A DNA stretch of 64,000 bases, taken from positions 1 through 64,000 of the forward strand of contig JADBXP010000020.1 in NCBI GenBank assembly GCA_020403455.1, written 5' to 3'. A program made the translations under genes and the position numbers. Under the pieces are notes generated by a model. That model was not told the origin of the DNA, ran no database searches, and was given only the letters and a program-made list of their open reading frames with translations. Shown here piece after piece: positions 34,585 to 44,642 of this stretch. The stretch's first letter is position 1. Every line of letters starts with the position of its first letter. This stretch comes from Chitinophagaceae bacterium. Its GTDB lineage: Bacteria > Bacteroidota > Bacteroidia > Chitinophagales > Chitinophagaceae.

Positions 34585-35790
34585 ATGCTGCCAACCCCCA
34601 ACCATCTTGACAATCCGGCGGGTAAGCGTTGGTACAGTTACCTGCAGACAGCCAGGGTATTGGTGAGTAGTTACGATGGTCAGGAACCCTTCTCTGCCTT
34701 TCTCAAAAAGTATTTTGCTGCACATAAAAAACACGGCAGCACAGACAGAAAGCAAATAGCCTCTCTCTGTTATGGTTATTTTCGTCTTGGCCTGGCTGCC
34801 CAGGTTTGTTCTTCCGATGAATGTTGGCAGGTGGTAGTTTTTTTATTTGGTTCCGAATCAGCTGTTCCCTTTCTTCTTCCTGCCGAATGGCAGACCTCAT
34901 TTCATCTATCGCCCGAGGAAAAATTGCATTTGGTAGAAGATTGGATACCCCATTTCGATGCGCAGCTGATTTTTCCGTTACAGGAACATCTATCCCCTTC
35001 AATTGATGCAGCATCTTTCACCTTCAGCCATCTTACCCAGCCGCCTGTTTTTCTGCGCATCCGACCCGGACATCAAGCCGGCGTTGAGAAAAAATTAGAG
35101 TCCGCCGGTATTGGTTTTACATATGTCTCAACCGAAGCCATTGCTGTAGCCCATCATACACCGGTTGATCGGTACTTGGAGCTGGACCGGGAAGTAGTTG
35201 TTCAGGATTTGAGCTCACAACAAATCGCACGATTTTTTGATCACATACAATGGAAGGAAAATACTCCCCGGTTGGTTTGGGATTGTTGTGCCGCCAGTGG
35301 CGGGAAGTCATTGTTGGCACTTGACAGAATAAAAAATATCGAGTTAACCGTTTCAGATATTCGAACCTCGGTTTTGGCCAATCTCGACAAAAGGTTGATG
35401 AAAGCGGGATGGAAAAATTATAACAAACGGGAAGTAGATCTCACTCAAGTTACACCCCGCCTTCCGCAACAGCAACTCATTATTTGCGATGCTCCCTGCA
35501 GTGGAAGTGGAACCTGGGGACGTACGCCGGAGAACATCCGTTTTTTCACTGAAGCGCATATCCGTGATTTCACCGAACGCCAGCGGGCGATTGTAACGCA
35601 CATCCTGCCATTGCTACCAACAGGGGGATATCTTTTGTACATAACCTGTTCCGTTTTTCGGGAGGAAAATGAGGAGATGGTATCCTGGTTGTTGCAAGAA
35701 TCGGGAATGGAATTGGTATCACAGGAAGTTATCAATGGATATCTGTTACAAGCAGATACGATGTTCGGAGCTTTGCTAAGAAAAATTTGA
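34585..35790 (+). CDS. RsmB/NOP-family rRNA or tRNA (cytosine-5) methyltransferase
   Basis: A 401-residue RNA m5C methylase. The N-terminal NusB-like region (KQIASLCYGYFRLG) precedes the SAM-binding fold (WDCCAASGGKSLLALD), motif IV DAPCSGSGTWGRTPE and motif VI YITCSVFREENEEMV with the two catalytic Cys. Probably modifies 16S rRNA like RsmB, but the exact site is not determinable. It follows sucB by 6 bp. Confidence 0.87.
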   Translation: MLPTPNHLDNPAGKRWYSYLQTARVLVSSYDGQEPFSAFLKKYFAAHKKHGSTDRKQIASLCYGYFRLGLAAQVCSSDECWQVVVFLFGSESAVPFLLPAEWQTSFHLSPEEKLHLVEDWIPHFDAQLIFPLQEHLSPSIDAASFTFSHLTQPPVFLRIRPGHQAGVEKKLESAGIGFTYVSTEAIAVAHHTPVDRYLELDREVVVQDLSSQQIARFFDHIQWKENTPRLVWDCCAASGGKSLLALDRIKNIELTVSDIRTSVLANLDKRLMKAGWKNYNKREVDLTQVTPRLPQQQLIICDAPCSGSGTWGRTPENIRFFTEAHIRDFTERQRAIVTHILPLLPTGGYLLYITCSVFREENEEMVSWLLQESGMELVSQEVINGYLLQADTMFGALLRKI

Positions 35791-35813
35791 TTGGTTGGGT
35801 GTTGCGAAGCAGC

Positions 35814-36908
35814 TTAACTGCGTTGGATGATTCCGCCACCAATGACATCATCTCCATCATAGAAGACAGCACTTTGGCCGGGAGCGATGCCTTTGACCAT
35901 TTCCGGGAATGTTACCTGGATACCCGATCCTTCGGGGGTGAGATAACTGAGCGCACCGGCATCCTTATAACGGATTTTGGTAATGGCCTCCGTGCCCGGA
36001 GCTACTCCATCATATTTCAGCCAGTTGATTTTATTCACCTGCATGGTGGTTTTGTTCAGGTCTTCCTCATCGCCCAACACCACAACATTGGTGTCAGGAT
36101 CAATTGCTGTTACATATACCGGATGCCCTAATGCAATGTCGAGTCCTTTGCGCTGGCCGATGGTATAAAAAGGATAACCTTTGTGGCGACCTAGCTGTTT
36201 GCCTGTCTTGTCAACGAACCACCCTCCATTCACTCTTTCTTCCAGTCCCTCCACTTTTCTTTTCAGGAATCCGCGGTAGTCATTATCTGGAACAAAACAA
36301 ATTTCATAGCTCTCGCTTTTTTTGGCCAGTTCCGGATAACCATAGTCAACAGCCATTTGTCGGATGGCAGATTTTCTAAAACCGCCCAGTGGAAGCAAGG
36401 TGCGGCTCAAGAGTTCCTGGTCGAGTCCCCACAGCACATAACTCTGGTCCTTGGTTTCATCCAGTCCCTTACTGATCACATATCTTCCATTGGTATGCTG
36501 TCTTACTTTGGCATAGTGACCCGTAGCGATGAACTCGCAGTCGAGTGCATTGGCTCTTTTCAGTAAGGCGCGCCATTTGATATGGGTATTGCACATGACG
36601 CAGGGGTTAGGTGTTCTTCCTGCCAGGTATTCTTCCACAAAGTTTTCTACCACGAAATCACCAAATTCATCCCGGATGTCGAGAATGTAATGGGGAAAGC
36701 CATGTTGCACGGCAGCCTGCCTGGCATCATTGAAAGAGTCGATGTTGCAGCAGCCGGTTTCTTTCGACGAGGTGGAGGAGGTGGAATAATCCCAGGTTTT
36801 CATGGTGATGCCCACTACTTCATAGCCCTGTTCATGGAGCATGAGAGCAGCTACGGTACTGTCGATACCGCCGCTCATGGCTACTAATATCTTTCCATTT
36901 CTACTCAT
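35814..36908 (-). CDS. mnmA: tRNA-specific 2-thiouridylase MnmA
   Basis: Adds sulfur to U34 of tRNA-Lys, -Glu and -Gln. Start set at MSRNGKILVAMSGG (36908); a frame open to 36935 adds nine residues. ATP-binding loop AMSGGIDSTVAA, catalytic Cys in PNPCVMCN, second Cys in YEICFVPDNDYR, and PFYTIGQRKGL are typical. Length 364. A tRNA-Gln(TTG), one of its substrates, lies at 60298. Confidence 0.95.
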   Translation of the reverse strand: MSRNGKILVAMSGGIDSTVAALMLHEQGYEVVGITMKTWDYSTSSTSSKETGCCNIDSFNDARQAAVQHGFPHYILDIRDEFGDFVVENFVEEYLAGRTPNPCVMCNTHIKWRALLKRANALDCEFIATGHYAKVRQHTNGRYVISKGLDETKDQSYVLWGLDQELLSRTLLPLGGFRKSAIRQMAVDYGYPELAKKSESYEICFVPDNDYRGFLKRKVEGLEERVNGGWFVDKTGKQLGRHKGYPFYTIGQRKGLDIALGHPVYVTAIDPDTNVVVLGDEEDLNKTTMQVNKINWLKYDGVAPGTEAITKIRYKDAGALSYLTPEGSGIQVTFPEMVKGIAPGQSAVFYDGDDVIGGGIIQRS

Positions 36909-36932
36909 GCTCTCCCTTTTGCAAATTGGATG

Positions 36933-36940
36933 CAAAGGTA
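36933..36940 (-). promoter_or_regulatory. Promoter -7 element of mnmA
   Basis: TACCTTTG on the minus strand fits TAnnTTTG exactly, 24 bases upstream of the mnmA start. No clear -33 element is seen. Confidence 0.4.
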
Positions 36941-37025
36941 CGACAACTATGATAAAGCGAGAGTGCAGTTATGTGGATGATTACTTACAATAAGCGCCGA
37001 GTCTTGGCTTTATTTTGATATTTTT

Positions 37026-37751
37026 ATGAAAACAATCAAGATGCGTTCAATAATTATAATCCTGTTGGCCATCAGTTGGGTGGCAGTGGGTATTGCTCAG
37101 GAAGCGACATCCCCGAAGACTTCAGTACTGGATGCCAAACAAATAGATGTTCGCGATTCTTCGGGGAAGCAAATGAAGTTCGAGGAGTGGTCCAGGCTGG
37201 TTGTTTCGGGGAAGTATGAACTTAAGGTAAATCAGGCAGGCAATGGAGGAACTTTACAAAAGGTACCCGACTCGCTCTTCAAAAAGAAAATGATGTCAAT
37301 GCCCTATCCGGGGGAGAGCAGCAGCTTTGTTACCGGAACGGTACCCGAGTCATTTTCAACCAGAACCATTGCAGGAAAAAAAGTTGACCTGGGGCGGCTG
37401 AAGGGGAAGGTCGTGGTGCTTAACTTCTGGTTTGTGAATTGTCCGCCCTGTCGCCAGGAGATCCCTGAATTGAATCAACTTACCCGTGAATTTGCCAATA
37501 AGGAAGTAGTATTTCTGGGCATCGCTCTCGATGATCAGGCCCAACTCGAGGAATTCATAAAAGGAATACCATTTGACTATCAGTTGATTGCGTCAGGATC
37601 ATCCATAGCTTCCCAATATGGAGTTAGGGCATATCCTACACATGCGGTTTTGGGGAAAGATGGTAAGGTGGTTTTTCAAACTAAGGGTTTGGGCCCCACT
37701 ACCTTATTTTGGTTAAAAGAATCCATTGAGAAAGCACTGGTAACACCTTAA
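37026..37751 (+). CDS. Exported TlpA-like thiol-disulfide oxidoreductase
   Basis: Signal peptide (SIIIILLAISWVAVGIAQ), an N-terminal region with SGKYELKV, then a thioredoxin-fold domain with CxxC in FVNCPPCRQEIPEL and cis-Pro in AYPTHAV. It would reduce or exchange disulfides in the periplasm, for example on apocytochromes; ccm genes lie at 42-46 kb. Its composition matches the surrounding chromosome, unlike the AT-rich paralogue at 20386-21186. Confidence 0.85.
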   Translation: MKTIKMRSIIIILLAISWVAVGIAQEATSPKTSVLDAKQIDVRDSSGKQMKFEEWSRLVVSGKYELKVNQAGNGGTLQKVPDSLFKKKMMSMPYPGESSSFVTGTVPESFSTRTIAGKKVDLGRLKGKVVVLNFWFVNCPPCRQEIPELNQLTREFANKEVVFLGIALDDQAQLEEFIKGIPFDYQLIASGSSIASQYGVRAYPTHAVLGKDGKVVFQTKGLGPTTLFWLKESIEKALVTP

Positions 37752-37845
37752 TCAATCCACATTCAAGGGTGCCTGAACAACTTTTTGTTACAAATACTTG
37801 TTGTAGGTTGGCTCATTTTATTGATATTTACCAAAATTGAATTTT

Positions 37846-38265
37846 ATGGTCAGGATGCAGGCAATTGGTAACCTGGGAAAAGATGCCGTTACCAATACAG
37901 TTAATGGAAAAACAGTCATCAATTTTACCCTTGCCCATACCGAGAAAGGGAGGGACAGAGACGCACAGGGTAATCCGAAAGACAAAACTATTTGGGTAGA
38001 TTGTGCTTACTGGACGGAACGCACTGCTGTAGCGCAATACCTGAAAAAGGGAACGCAGATTTATGTAGAGGGACAGCCGGATATCAGAACTTATACAACA
38101 CAAGATGGACGCCAGGGTGCATCGCTCACGCTGCGTGTTGGTAATCTGCAACTCTTGGGCAGCCGTTCCGGCGAAAGCAGTCCATCCGACACTGGTAGCT
38201 CATCCGGTTATTCATCACCAACATCTTCAGATGCAGGTGGTGCCGATGATTCAACACCCTTTTAA
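37846..38265 (+). CDS. ssb: Single-stranded DNA-binding protein
   Basis: OB-fold protein of 139 residues from ATG 37846 (MVRMQAIGNLGKDA). Family blocks: KTVINFTLAHTEK, TIWVDCAYWTERTAVAQYLKKG, IYVEGQPDIRTYTTQDG. A Ser/Gly-rich linker leads to the acidic tip DDSTPF, which recruits replication and repair partners. Confidence 0.94.
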   Translation: MVRMQAIGNLGKDAVTNTVNGKTVINFTLAHTEKGRDRDAQGNPKDKTIWVDCAYWTERTAVAQYLKKGTQIYVEGQPDIRTYTTQDGRQGASLTLRVGNLQLLGSRSGESSPSDTGSSSGYSSPTSSDAGGADDSTPF

Positions 38266-38282
38266 TCTCATAGCAGAAGAGG

Positions 38283-39359
38283 TTGGCAACACATTCATTT
38301 GACTCTTTGGTTGGTTTTGTGCAACGCGTGCTCGAAACTGTCGGCTGTTCGGCAGTTGATGCCCATACAGCAGCGGTTGCACTTGTTACCGCTGATTTGC
38401 GGGGCATAGATAGTCATGGAGTCGCCCGCCTGCGCGGATACTTACGTTTGCAAGAAGCTGGAAGGGTGAATGTGCAACCCCATATACAAGTGGTTCATGA
38501 AACACCTTCTACTGCTGTCATCGATGGAGATGCGGGACTCGGATTGGTAGTGGCACCCTATGCCATGAAGATCGCCATGGAGAAAGCTGCTCTTTGCGGT
38601 ACAGGTTGGGTGAGTGTTAGAAACTCCAATCATTTTGGTATTGCGGGTTATCATGCCATGCTGGCATTGGAGAAGGATATGATCGGGATTGCCATGACCA
38701 ATGCCAGTGCCTTGGTTGCTCCTACCTTTTCCAAGGAGAAGATGTTAGGCACGAATCCCATTGCGGTTGCTATTCCTGCCGGAATTCAGCCTCCTTTTGT
38801 AGCTGATTTTGCTACCACTACGGCTGCCAATGGTAAGCTTGAATTATTGCAAAGAAAAAATGCACCAACACCCGATGGCTGGGTGCAGGATGCAGAAGGA
38901 CAGTCCAGCAATGATGCTCATATTTTAAAGAAGCAAGGTGCATTGTTGCCCCTGGGCGGTGATAGAGAACATGGCAGTCACAAGGGTTATGCGTTGGGTA
39001 GCATTGTTGATATTTTTTCGGCGGTCTTCAGCGGCGCATCGTATGGTCCCTGGGCACCTCCGTTTCCTGCTTACATTGCCATGCCCGAGAATATGCCGGG
39101 TAAGGGCTTGGGCCATTTTTTTGGAGCAATGCGCATCGATGCATTTCGGCCGGCGGCGGAATTCAAAGAACACATGGATAATTGGATTAGCAGGTTCAGG
39201 GCAGCAACTCCTGCTCCCGGATTTGATCAGGTTTTGATTCCCGGTGATCCGGAAAGAATCATCGCTGCGGAACGCATTCAATCAGGTATTCCTGTTCACG
39301 ACGAGGTGGATGAAGACCTGCGCCAGATAGCACTGCAATTGGGCATCGCGCCGCTTTAA
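38283..39359 (+). CDS. Malate/L-lactate (ureidoglycolate-type) dehydrogenase family protein
   Basis: NAD(P)-dependent oxidoreductase of the LDH2/MDH2 fold, 358 residues. Family blocks: ADLRGIDSHGVARLRGYL, TGWVSVRNSNHFGIAGYH, MTNASALVAPTF, LGTNPIAVAIP, DFATTTAANGKLEL and the C-terminal HKGYALG..VDIFSAVFSGA. An in-frame stop at 38271 and absence of an upstream ATG or GTG make TTG 38283 the only start that keeps the family N-terminus. The substrate is uncertain. Confidence 0.87.
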   Translation: MATHSFDSLVGFVQRVLETVGCSAVDAHTAAVALVTADLRGIDSHGVARLRGYLRLQEAGRVNVQPHIQVVHETPSTAVIDGDAGLGLVVAPYAMKIAMEKAALCGTGWVSVRNSNHFGIAGYHAMLALEKDMIGIAMTNASALVAPTFSKEKMLGTNPIAVAIPAGIQPPFVADFATTTAANGKLELLQRKNAPTPDGWVQDAEGQSSNDAHILKKQGALLPLGGDREHGSHKGYALGSIVDIFSAVFSGASYGPWAPPFPAYIAMPENMPGKGLGHFFGAMRIDAFRPAAEFKEHMDNWISRFRAATPAPGFDQVLIPGDPERIIAAERIQSGIPVHDEVDEDLRQIALQLGIAPL

Positions 39360-39393
39360 TATCTATTGGCTTTTTTCTTCAGCAGTAGCAGCT

Positions 39394-39401
39394 TACATTT
39401 G
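39394..39401 (+). promoter_or_regulatory. Promoter -7 element of the aspartate kinase gene
   Basis: TACATTTG fits TAnnTTTG exactly, 52 bases before the ATG at 39453. No good -33 is seen at the right distance. Confidence 0.4.
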
Positions 39402-39452
39402 CACCCGTTTATCATTGTAAAGAATCCGTATTTAACGGGCAATTTCCAGTAT

Positions 39453-40772
39453 ATGAAAGTAATGAAGTTTGGCGGTACGAGTGTTGGTAAGCCGGAGCGC
39501 ATGCGCCAGGTGAGCGAATTGATCACCAGAGACCAGACACCCACAATCGTTGTATTGAGTGCACTCAGTGGTACGACCAATAGTCTTGTGGATATTAGTC
39601 AGGCATTAGCAGAAGGAAATAAAGAAGCAGCCAACGAAAAAATCAACCTGCTTCAAAATCACTATCGTCAATTTGTTGATCAGCTTTTGTTACAACCGGC
39701 AACACGTGAAAAGGGACACCAGGTGGTGACGGAGCATTTCGATTTCTTACACATAATAGGGAAGATTTCTTTCAGTGAAGCCCTGAATAAAGATATTCTT
39801 GCGCAAGGGGAATTGTTGAGTACACGTCTGTTCTCTTTGTTCTTGGAGGAAAATGGCATTGACCATGTGTTGTTGCCGGCATTGGAATTCATGTCCATCG
39901 ATCAACATGAGGAACCACAGTTGCTCATGATTCGGGAGCGACTGACTCGTTTAATAGAATCTCATGCTGACAAAAAATTATTCATCACCCAGGGATATAT
40001 CTGTCGCAATGCTCGCGGAGAAGTTGATAACCTTAAGCGCGGCGGTAGTGATTATACTGCTTCCCTGGTGGCTGCAGCAGTAAGGGCGGAAGTATGTGAG
40101 ATTTGGACAGATATTGATGGCATGCACAACAATGATCCCCGCATTGTTGACAGAACCTTGCCGGTAGAGCAACTGAGTTTTGACGAGGCTGCTGAGCTGG
40201 CTTACTTCGGAGCAAAAATTTTACATCCCACCTGTATTTGGCCGGCTCAACAGGAGAATGTACCTGTTAAACTGCTCAATACCATGCAGCCGGATGCTGT
40301 AGGAACGGTGATCAGACAAGAGGCAGGCTCAACAGGAGTGAAGGCAGTGGCTGCCAAGGACGGCATTACGGCTATAAAAATCAAGAGCAGTCGAATGTTG
40401 CTGGCATATGGTTTTCTGAGAAAAATATTCGAGGTATTTGAAAAGTATAAAACATCGATCGATATGATCACGACCTCAGAAGTGGCGGTGGCTGTAACGA
40501 TCGATAGTGACAAGTTTTTGAAAGAAATTGTTCAGGAACTGCAACCATTTGGAACCGTGGAGGTTGAATCCGGACAAACAATTGTTTCTATTGTGGGAAA
40601 TGAGATCGGTCAAACTGAGCATGTCTTGGAAAAACTGTTCACCTCCATTCGGAACATTCCGGTGACCATGGTCAGCTTCGGAGGAAGTCCGCACAACATT
40701 TCACTGCTTATACCGGCCTCACATAAAAAAGAAATTCTGCAAGCCCTTAACAAGGGGTTGTTTGGATTATAA
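39453..40772 (+). CDS. lysC: Aspartate kinase (monofunctional)
   Basis: First step of the Lys/Met/Thr pathway, making aspartyl phosphate. Start at MKVMKFGGTSVGKPE (39453). The kinase domain has VLSALSGTTN, FITQGYICRN, LKRGGSDYTASLVA and EIWTDIDGMHNNDPR; two ACT regulatory domains follow (ITAIKIKSSRML and TIVSIVGNE). Length 439. It lacks a fused homoserine dehydrogenase. It would feed metX/metZ in the same window. Confidence 0.94.
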   Translation: MKVMKFGGTSVGKPERMRQVSELITRDQTPTIVVLSALSGTTNSLVDISQALAEGNKEAANEKINLLQNHYRQFVDQLLLQPATREKGHQVVTEHFDFLHIIGKISFSEALNKDILAQGELLSTRLFSLFLEENGIDHVLLPALEFMSIDQHEEPQLLMIRERLTRLIESHADKKLFITQGYICRNARGEVDNLKRGGSDYTASLVAAAVRAEVCEIWTDIDGMHNNDPRIVDRTLPVEQLSFDEAAELAYFGAKILHPTCIWPAQQENVPVKLLNTMQPDAVGTVIRQEAGSTGVKAVAAKDGITAIKIKSSRMLLAYGFLRKIFEVFEKYKTSIDMITTSEVAVAVTIDSDKFLKEIVQELQPFGTVEVESGQTIVSIVGNEIGQTEHVLEKLFTSIRNIPVTMVSFGGSPHNISLLIPASHKKEILQALNKGLFGL

Positions 40773-40900
40773 AAGTACTTTTCTTTAAGTACCTTAATGT
40801 GCGGAGGGACAAACCTGTTCCGGTTCTAGAATCCCAACATAAGTGGTATCAAGTAGAGTAGCTGCTGCAATAGCTGCTTCCGGACAGAAATTGCTTTTAA

Positions 40901-41950
40901 CTATACGATGAGCAGCGCATCTCCATAGCTGAAGAAACGGTATTTGTCCTTGATGGCTTTTTTGTAGGCTTCCATTGTCAACTCATATCCCGCAAAAGCA
41001 CAAGTCATGATGAGCAGACTGGTTTTTGGCAGGTGGAAATTGGTCACCAGGCTATCAGCTACATTGAAATTATAAGGGGGATGTATAAATAGATTGGTCC
41101 AGCCCTCACTTGGTTTTAATAATTTCTGTGCGGTAAAACTGCTTTCCATCGCTCTCATGGTGGTAGTTCCTATGGAGCAGATGCGGCGTCCGGATTCTTT
41201 GGCTTTGTTTACAATAGAACAAGCCTGTTCAGTTATAGCGTAATATTCCGCGTCCATCTTGTGTTTGCTGAGGTCTTCCACTTCTATCGGACGAAAAGTT
41301 CCCAACCCGGTATGGAGGGTTACTTCTGCAAATCGAACCCCTTGAATTTCGCAACGCTTGATCAGTTCCGGACTGAAATGGAGGCCGGCGGTAGGAGCAA
41401 CAACAGCACCTTCATGTTTGGCGTAAACTGTCTGAAAACGCTCTTTGTCTTCTTCATCGGGTTTGCGCTTAATGTATTTGGGCAATGGGGTCTCACCCAG
41501 CAACTCCAACATTTTTTTGAAGCTTTCGTCATTGTCATCCCAGAGAAAACGGATGGTTCTTCCACGGCTGGTGGTATTGTCAATTACTTCTGCTACCAAT
41601 TCTTCGTTGTCTCCAAAATAGAGTTTGTTGCCCACCCTAATTTTGCGTGCGGGATCAACCACTACATCCCACAAACGATTGGGTTTATTCAGTTCACGCA
41701 AAAGAAAAACTTCGATTTTGGCACCGGTCTTTTCTTTTCTTCCATACATCCTGGCAGGAAAAACCTTGGTATTGTTGACTACAAAGACGTCTTTGTCATC
41801 ATAATAATCGAGGATGTCCTTGAAGTGCCGGTTTTCCATGTGACCCGTTTTGCGGTCAACAACCAGCAATCTGCTGTCTTCTCTTTTTTTCGTCGGGTTT
41901 TGTGCAATCAGGTTGAGGGGAAGGTCGAACTTGAATTGAGATAATTTCAT
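40901..41950 (-). CDS. queA: S-adenosylmethionine:tRNA ribosyltransferase-isomerase
   Basis: Makes epoxyqueuosine at tRNA position 34. Start at [11 protein letters not shown] (41950); the frame open to 41989 adds 13 unrelated residues. Family blocks: [60 protein letters not shown] and [18 protein letters not shown]. Length 349. Confidence 0.95.
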   Translation of the reverse strand: MKLSQFKFDLPLNLIAQNPTKKREDSRLLVVDRKTGHMENRHFKDILDYYDDKDVFVVNNTKVFPARMYGRKEKTGAKIEVFLLRELNKPNRLWDVVVDPARKIRVGNKLYFGDNEELVAEVIDNTTSRGRTIRFLWDDNDESFKKMLELLGETPLPKYIKRKPDEEDKERFQTVYAKHEGAVVAPTAGLHFSPELIKRCEIQGVRFAEVTLHTGLGTFRPIEVEDLSKHKMDAEYYAITEQACSIVNKAKESGRRICSIGTTTMRAMESSFTAQKLLKPSEGWTNLFIHPPYNFNVADSLVTNFHLPKTSLLIMTCAFAGYELTMEAYKKAIKDKYRFFSYGDALLIV

Positions 41951-42020
41951 GGTCTTTTTTTTGGTAGTGAGTTCGGGGAGGAATCTCACCTCATGTTACG
42001 GCATGACTTTTTAGAGCGTG

Positions 42021-42051
42021 CAAAGTTAATCATTTGCCATGGGTTTTCAAA
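42021..42051 (-). promoter_or_regulatory. Promoter of queA
   Basis: On the minus strand TTTG (42048-42051), 19 bp, then TAACTTTG (42021-42028), a full match to the Bacteroidota consensus. It gives a leader of about 65 bases. Confidence 0.65.
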
Positions 42052-42190
42052 ATATAGTAATAATCAGACAGTTATAGGTGTTTTGGTAAGACTTGCACTA
42101 TCTGACAGTACCTGTCTGAGCATCTTTGTATTTAGATAATTACTCAGGGTTAAATTTAATTTTAACTGTTAGAATTGACCTTCTTTAGCG

Positions 42191-42198
42191 TACTTTTG
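42191..42198 (+). promoter_or_regulatory. Promoter -7 element of ccmC-ccmD
   Basis: TACTTTTG fits TAnnTTTG exactly, 32 bases before the ccmC start. A -33 TTTG at the proper distance is not seen. Confidence 0.45.
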
Positions 42199-42229
42199 CA
42201 CTCACAACCGTTAGTTTCAACGCGGTTGT

Positions 42230-42919
42230 ATGTCGAAACGGCTAGTCATGATGCAAAAAAACTGGTGGAAGGCACTCTGCATATTGTTATTGCTCTACAC
42301 CTGTAGTTATGGGTTTTTCGTGGAGGTGCCCAATCCACCCGGTGTTCCGCTGAAGCAGACCATTCGCAACCTTTTCTTTCATGTACCCATGTGGATTGGC
42401 ATGATGGTATTCTTTAGTGTTTCTGTCTATTATTCTATCCGTTACCTGCGCCATCTTCAACCGGCTGATGATATTCGTGCCACAGAGTTTGCCCGGACAG
42501 GAATTGTTTTCGGTGTCTTAGGTCTGTTAACGGGAATGATCTGGGCACATTTCCAGTGGGGAAAAGCATGGAGTGGGGATGTGAAGCAAAACGGAGCAGC
42601 AATTGCAGTACTGATGTATTTTGCCTACTTCGTTTTGAAAGGAAGTGTGCAGGATGAAGAGAAACAGGCACGCATCAGTGCTGTTTTCAATGTATTTGCC
42701 TTTTTTATGTTGTTCCCAACTATTTGGATTCTTCCTCGTCTTTCTGAGAGTTTGCATCCGGGTGGTATGGGCAGCGAAGGAAATCCGGGCCTTAATCCCC
42801 GTGATACGACAGCTTCTATGCGAATGGTCATGTACCCGGCATTCCTCGGATGGACATTGCTCGGGGTATGGATTTCAACCCTCAGGGTAAGGGTTCGTTT
42901 GTTATCTGTTCAATCTTAA
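42230..42919 (+). CDS. ccmC: Cytochrome c biogenesis heme-handling protein CcmC/CcsA type
   Basis: Polytopic membrane protein of 229 residues with about six membrane segments. The heme-binding features are the His in FFHVPMWIG, the Trp-rich segment MIWAHFQWGKAWSG and the His in SESLHPGG. It presents heme for attachment to apocytochrome c. ATG 42248 (MQKNWW) is a possible alternative start. ccmD follows 3 bases later; ccmB lies about 3 kb away on the other strand. Confidence 0.9.
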   Translation: MSKRLVMMQKNWWKALCILLLLYTCSYGFFVEVPNPPGVPLKQTIRNLFFHVPMWIGMMVFFSVSVYYSIRYLRHLQPADDIRATEFARTGIVFGVLGLLTGMIWAHFQWGKAWSGDVKQNGAAIAVLMYFAYFVLKGSVQDEEKQARISAVFNVFAFFMLFPTIWILPRLSESLHPGGMGSEGNPGLNPRDTTASMRMVMYPAFLGWTLLGVWISTLRVRVRLLSVQS

Positions 42920-42922
42920 TAC

Positions 42923-43138
42923 ATGCAAGCAATTAAAAGTATTGTAATCGTTGTTTTTTCCCTGCTTACGTCAGTTGTTCTGCTGGCGCAGGATGCTGCT
43001 GTTCAGCCGGAGAATGTATTTACATCCAATGGTAAATTGGGTGTGGTAGTTGCCGTTCTGGTTACTATACTGGCAGGCATTATCTTTTATCTTGTATCTC
43101 TGGATAAAAAAATCAGTCAACTTGAAAAAAAGAAGTAA
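42923..43138 (+). CDS. CcmD-like small membrane protein (71 aa)
   Basis: A signal-like N-terminal hydrophobic segment (about 5-22), a short loop, one membrane helix (about 38-58), and a basic tail (KKISQLEKKK). This is the pattern of Bacteroidota CcmD-family proteins, which help release heme-loaded CcmE in other bacteria. Adjacent to ccmC by 3 bases, which supports the call. Confidence 0.75.
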   Translation: MQAIKSIVIVVFSLLTSVVLLAQDAAVQPENVFTSNGKLGVVVAVLVTILAGIIFYLVSLDKKISQLEKKK

Positions 43139-43201
43139 CACAAGAACCAGTTAAGTCGGGTTCATGTTCTTTCCCTCTAAATCACATAAAAAATCTGAAG
43201 T

Positions 43202-44623
43202 ATGTCAAATCATCCCAACTACAGCTTTTTTCAAAGTGTTGAGAAAAGTTTCGACAAAGCTGCCCATTTCACCAAGTGGGACAAAGGTCTGCTCGAGCAG
43301 ATCAAGGCATGTAACAGTGTTTACAGCATGCATTTCCCTGTGAAAATGGACGATGGCCGAATTGAGGTAATTGAGGCATATAGGGTGCAACACTCTCAGC
43401 ACAAGTCTCCTTGCAAAGGTGGTATCCGTTTCAGTGAAGCTGTGAACCAGGATGAGGTTATGGCTCTCGCATCCCTCATGACCTATAAATGTGCGATTGT
43501 GAACGTGCCCTTCGGGGGTGGTAAAGGAGGAATTAAAATTAATCCTCGTCAGTACAGTGTGTATGAGTTGGAGAAAATTACTCGTCGCTATACCAGTGAA
43601 CTCGTGAAGAAAAACTTCATCGGACCCGGCATTGATGTACCTGCTCCCGACTATGGTACCGGTGAACGTGAGATGGCCTGGATTGTGGATACCTATTCTT
43701 CTTTGAAACCGGGTGAAATTGATGCTGCAGGTTGTGTTACCGGTAAGCCGGTTTCTCAGGGCGGTGTTCGTGGAAGAAAGGAGGCAACCGGTCTTGGTGT
43801 TTTCTATGGAGTGCGGGAAGTTTGTAATATGCCCGATGTGATGGGAAAATTAGGTTTGTCATTGGGAGTGGCCGGAAAGCGCATCGTTGTTCAGGGTCTT
43901 GGTAATGTGGGGTATCATTCTGCTAAATTCTTCCGTGAAAATGGCTCTAAAGTAATCGCCATTGCGGAATACGAAGGAGCTATCTTGAATGAAAATGGCT
44001 TGAATGAAGAAGAAGTTTTTCAACACAGAAAAGCAACCGGTTCAATACTTAATTTTCCAGGTGCTACCAATATTACCGACAGTTCCAAAGCACTGGAGCT
44101 GCCCTGCGATGTTTTGATTCCTGCTGCTTTGGAGAATGTAATCAACAAGGACAATGCTCCGAATATCCAGGCCAAACTCATCGGAGAGGCAGCGAATGGA
44201 CCATTAACACCCGAAGCAGATGAAATTTTAATCAATAAAGGTGTGGTGGTCATACCCGATATGTACCTGAATGCAGGTGGTGTAACGGTTTCTTATTTTG
44301 AGTGGTTGAAGAACTTGAGCCATGTTCGGTACGGAAGGATGGAAAAGCGCTTCACGGAAAATATGAACGCCCACATCATCAGTCAGATTGAGCACCTTAC
44401 CGAAAAGAAAATAGCGGATACTGAACGTGCCTTTATCATGCATGGCGCAGAAGAAGTGGATCTGGTTCACAGTGGTCTGGAAGAAACCATGATTACTGCC
44501 ACCCATGAGATCATGGACATCTGGAGGAAAAATCCGGAGATACCTGATATGCGAACTGCTGCTTATGTTTGTGCGATCAATAAGGTTGCAACAACTTACA
44601 CGGAGTTGGGCATCTTCCCATAA
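43202..44623 (+). CDS. Glu/Leu/Phe/Val dehydrogenase (glutamate dehydrogenase)
   Basis: Oxidatively deaminates glutamate (or a related amino acid) to a keto acid, or runs in reverse. Landmarks: [20 protein letters not shown], the catalytic Lys in [46 protein letters not shown], and the Rossmann motif [15 protein letters not shown]. Length 473, with a C-terminal extension beyond the usual 420-450. Glutamate is the likely substrate but this is not certain. Confidence 0.92.
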   Translation: MSNHPNYSFFQSVEKSFDKAAHFTKWDKGLLEQIKACNSVYSMHFPVKMDDGRIEVIEAYRVQHSQHKSPCKGGIRFSEAVNQDEVMALASLMTYKCAIVNVPFGGGKGGIKINPRQYSVYELEKITRRYTSELVKKNFIGPGIDVPAPDYGTGEREMAWIVDTYSSLKPGEIDAAGCVTGKPVSQGGVRGRKEATGLGVFYGVREVCNMPDVMGKLGLSLGVAGKRIVVQGLGNVGYHSAKFFRENGSKVIAIAEYEGAILNENGLNEEEVFQHRKATGSILNFPGATNITDSSKALELPCDVLIPAALENVINKDNAPNIQAKLIGEAANGPLTPEADEILINKGVVVIPDMYLNAGGVTVSYFEWLKNLSHVRYGRMEKRFTENMNAHIISQIEHLTEKKIADTERAFIMHGAEEVDLVHSGLEETMITATHEIMDIWRKNPEIPDMRTAAYVCAINKVATTYTELGIFP

Positions 44624-44642
44624 GCCATTGCTGATACCAGTT

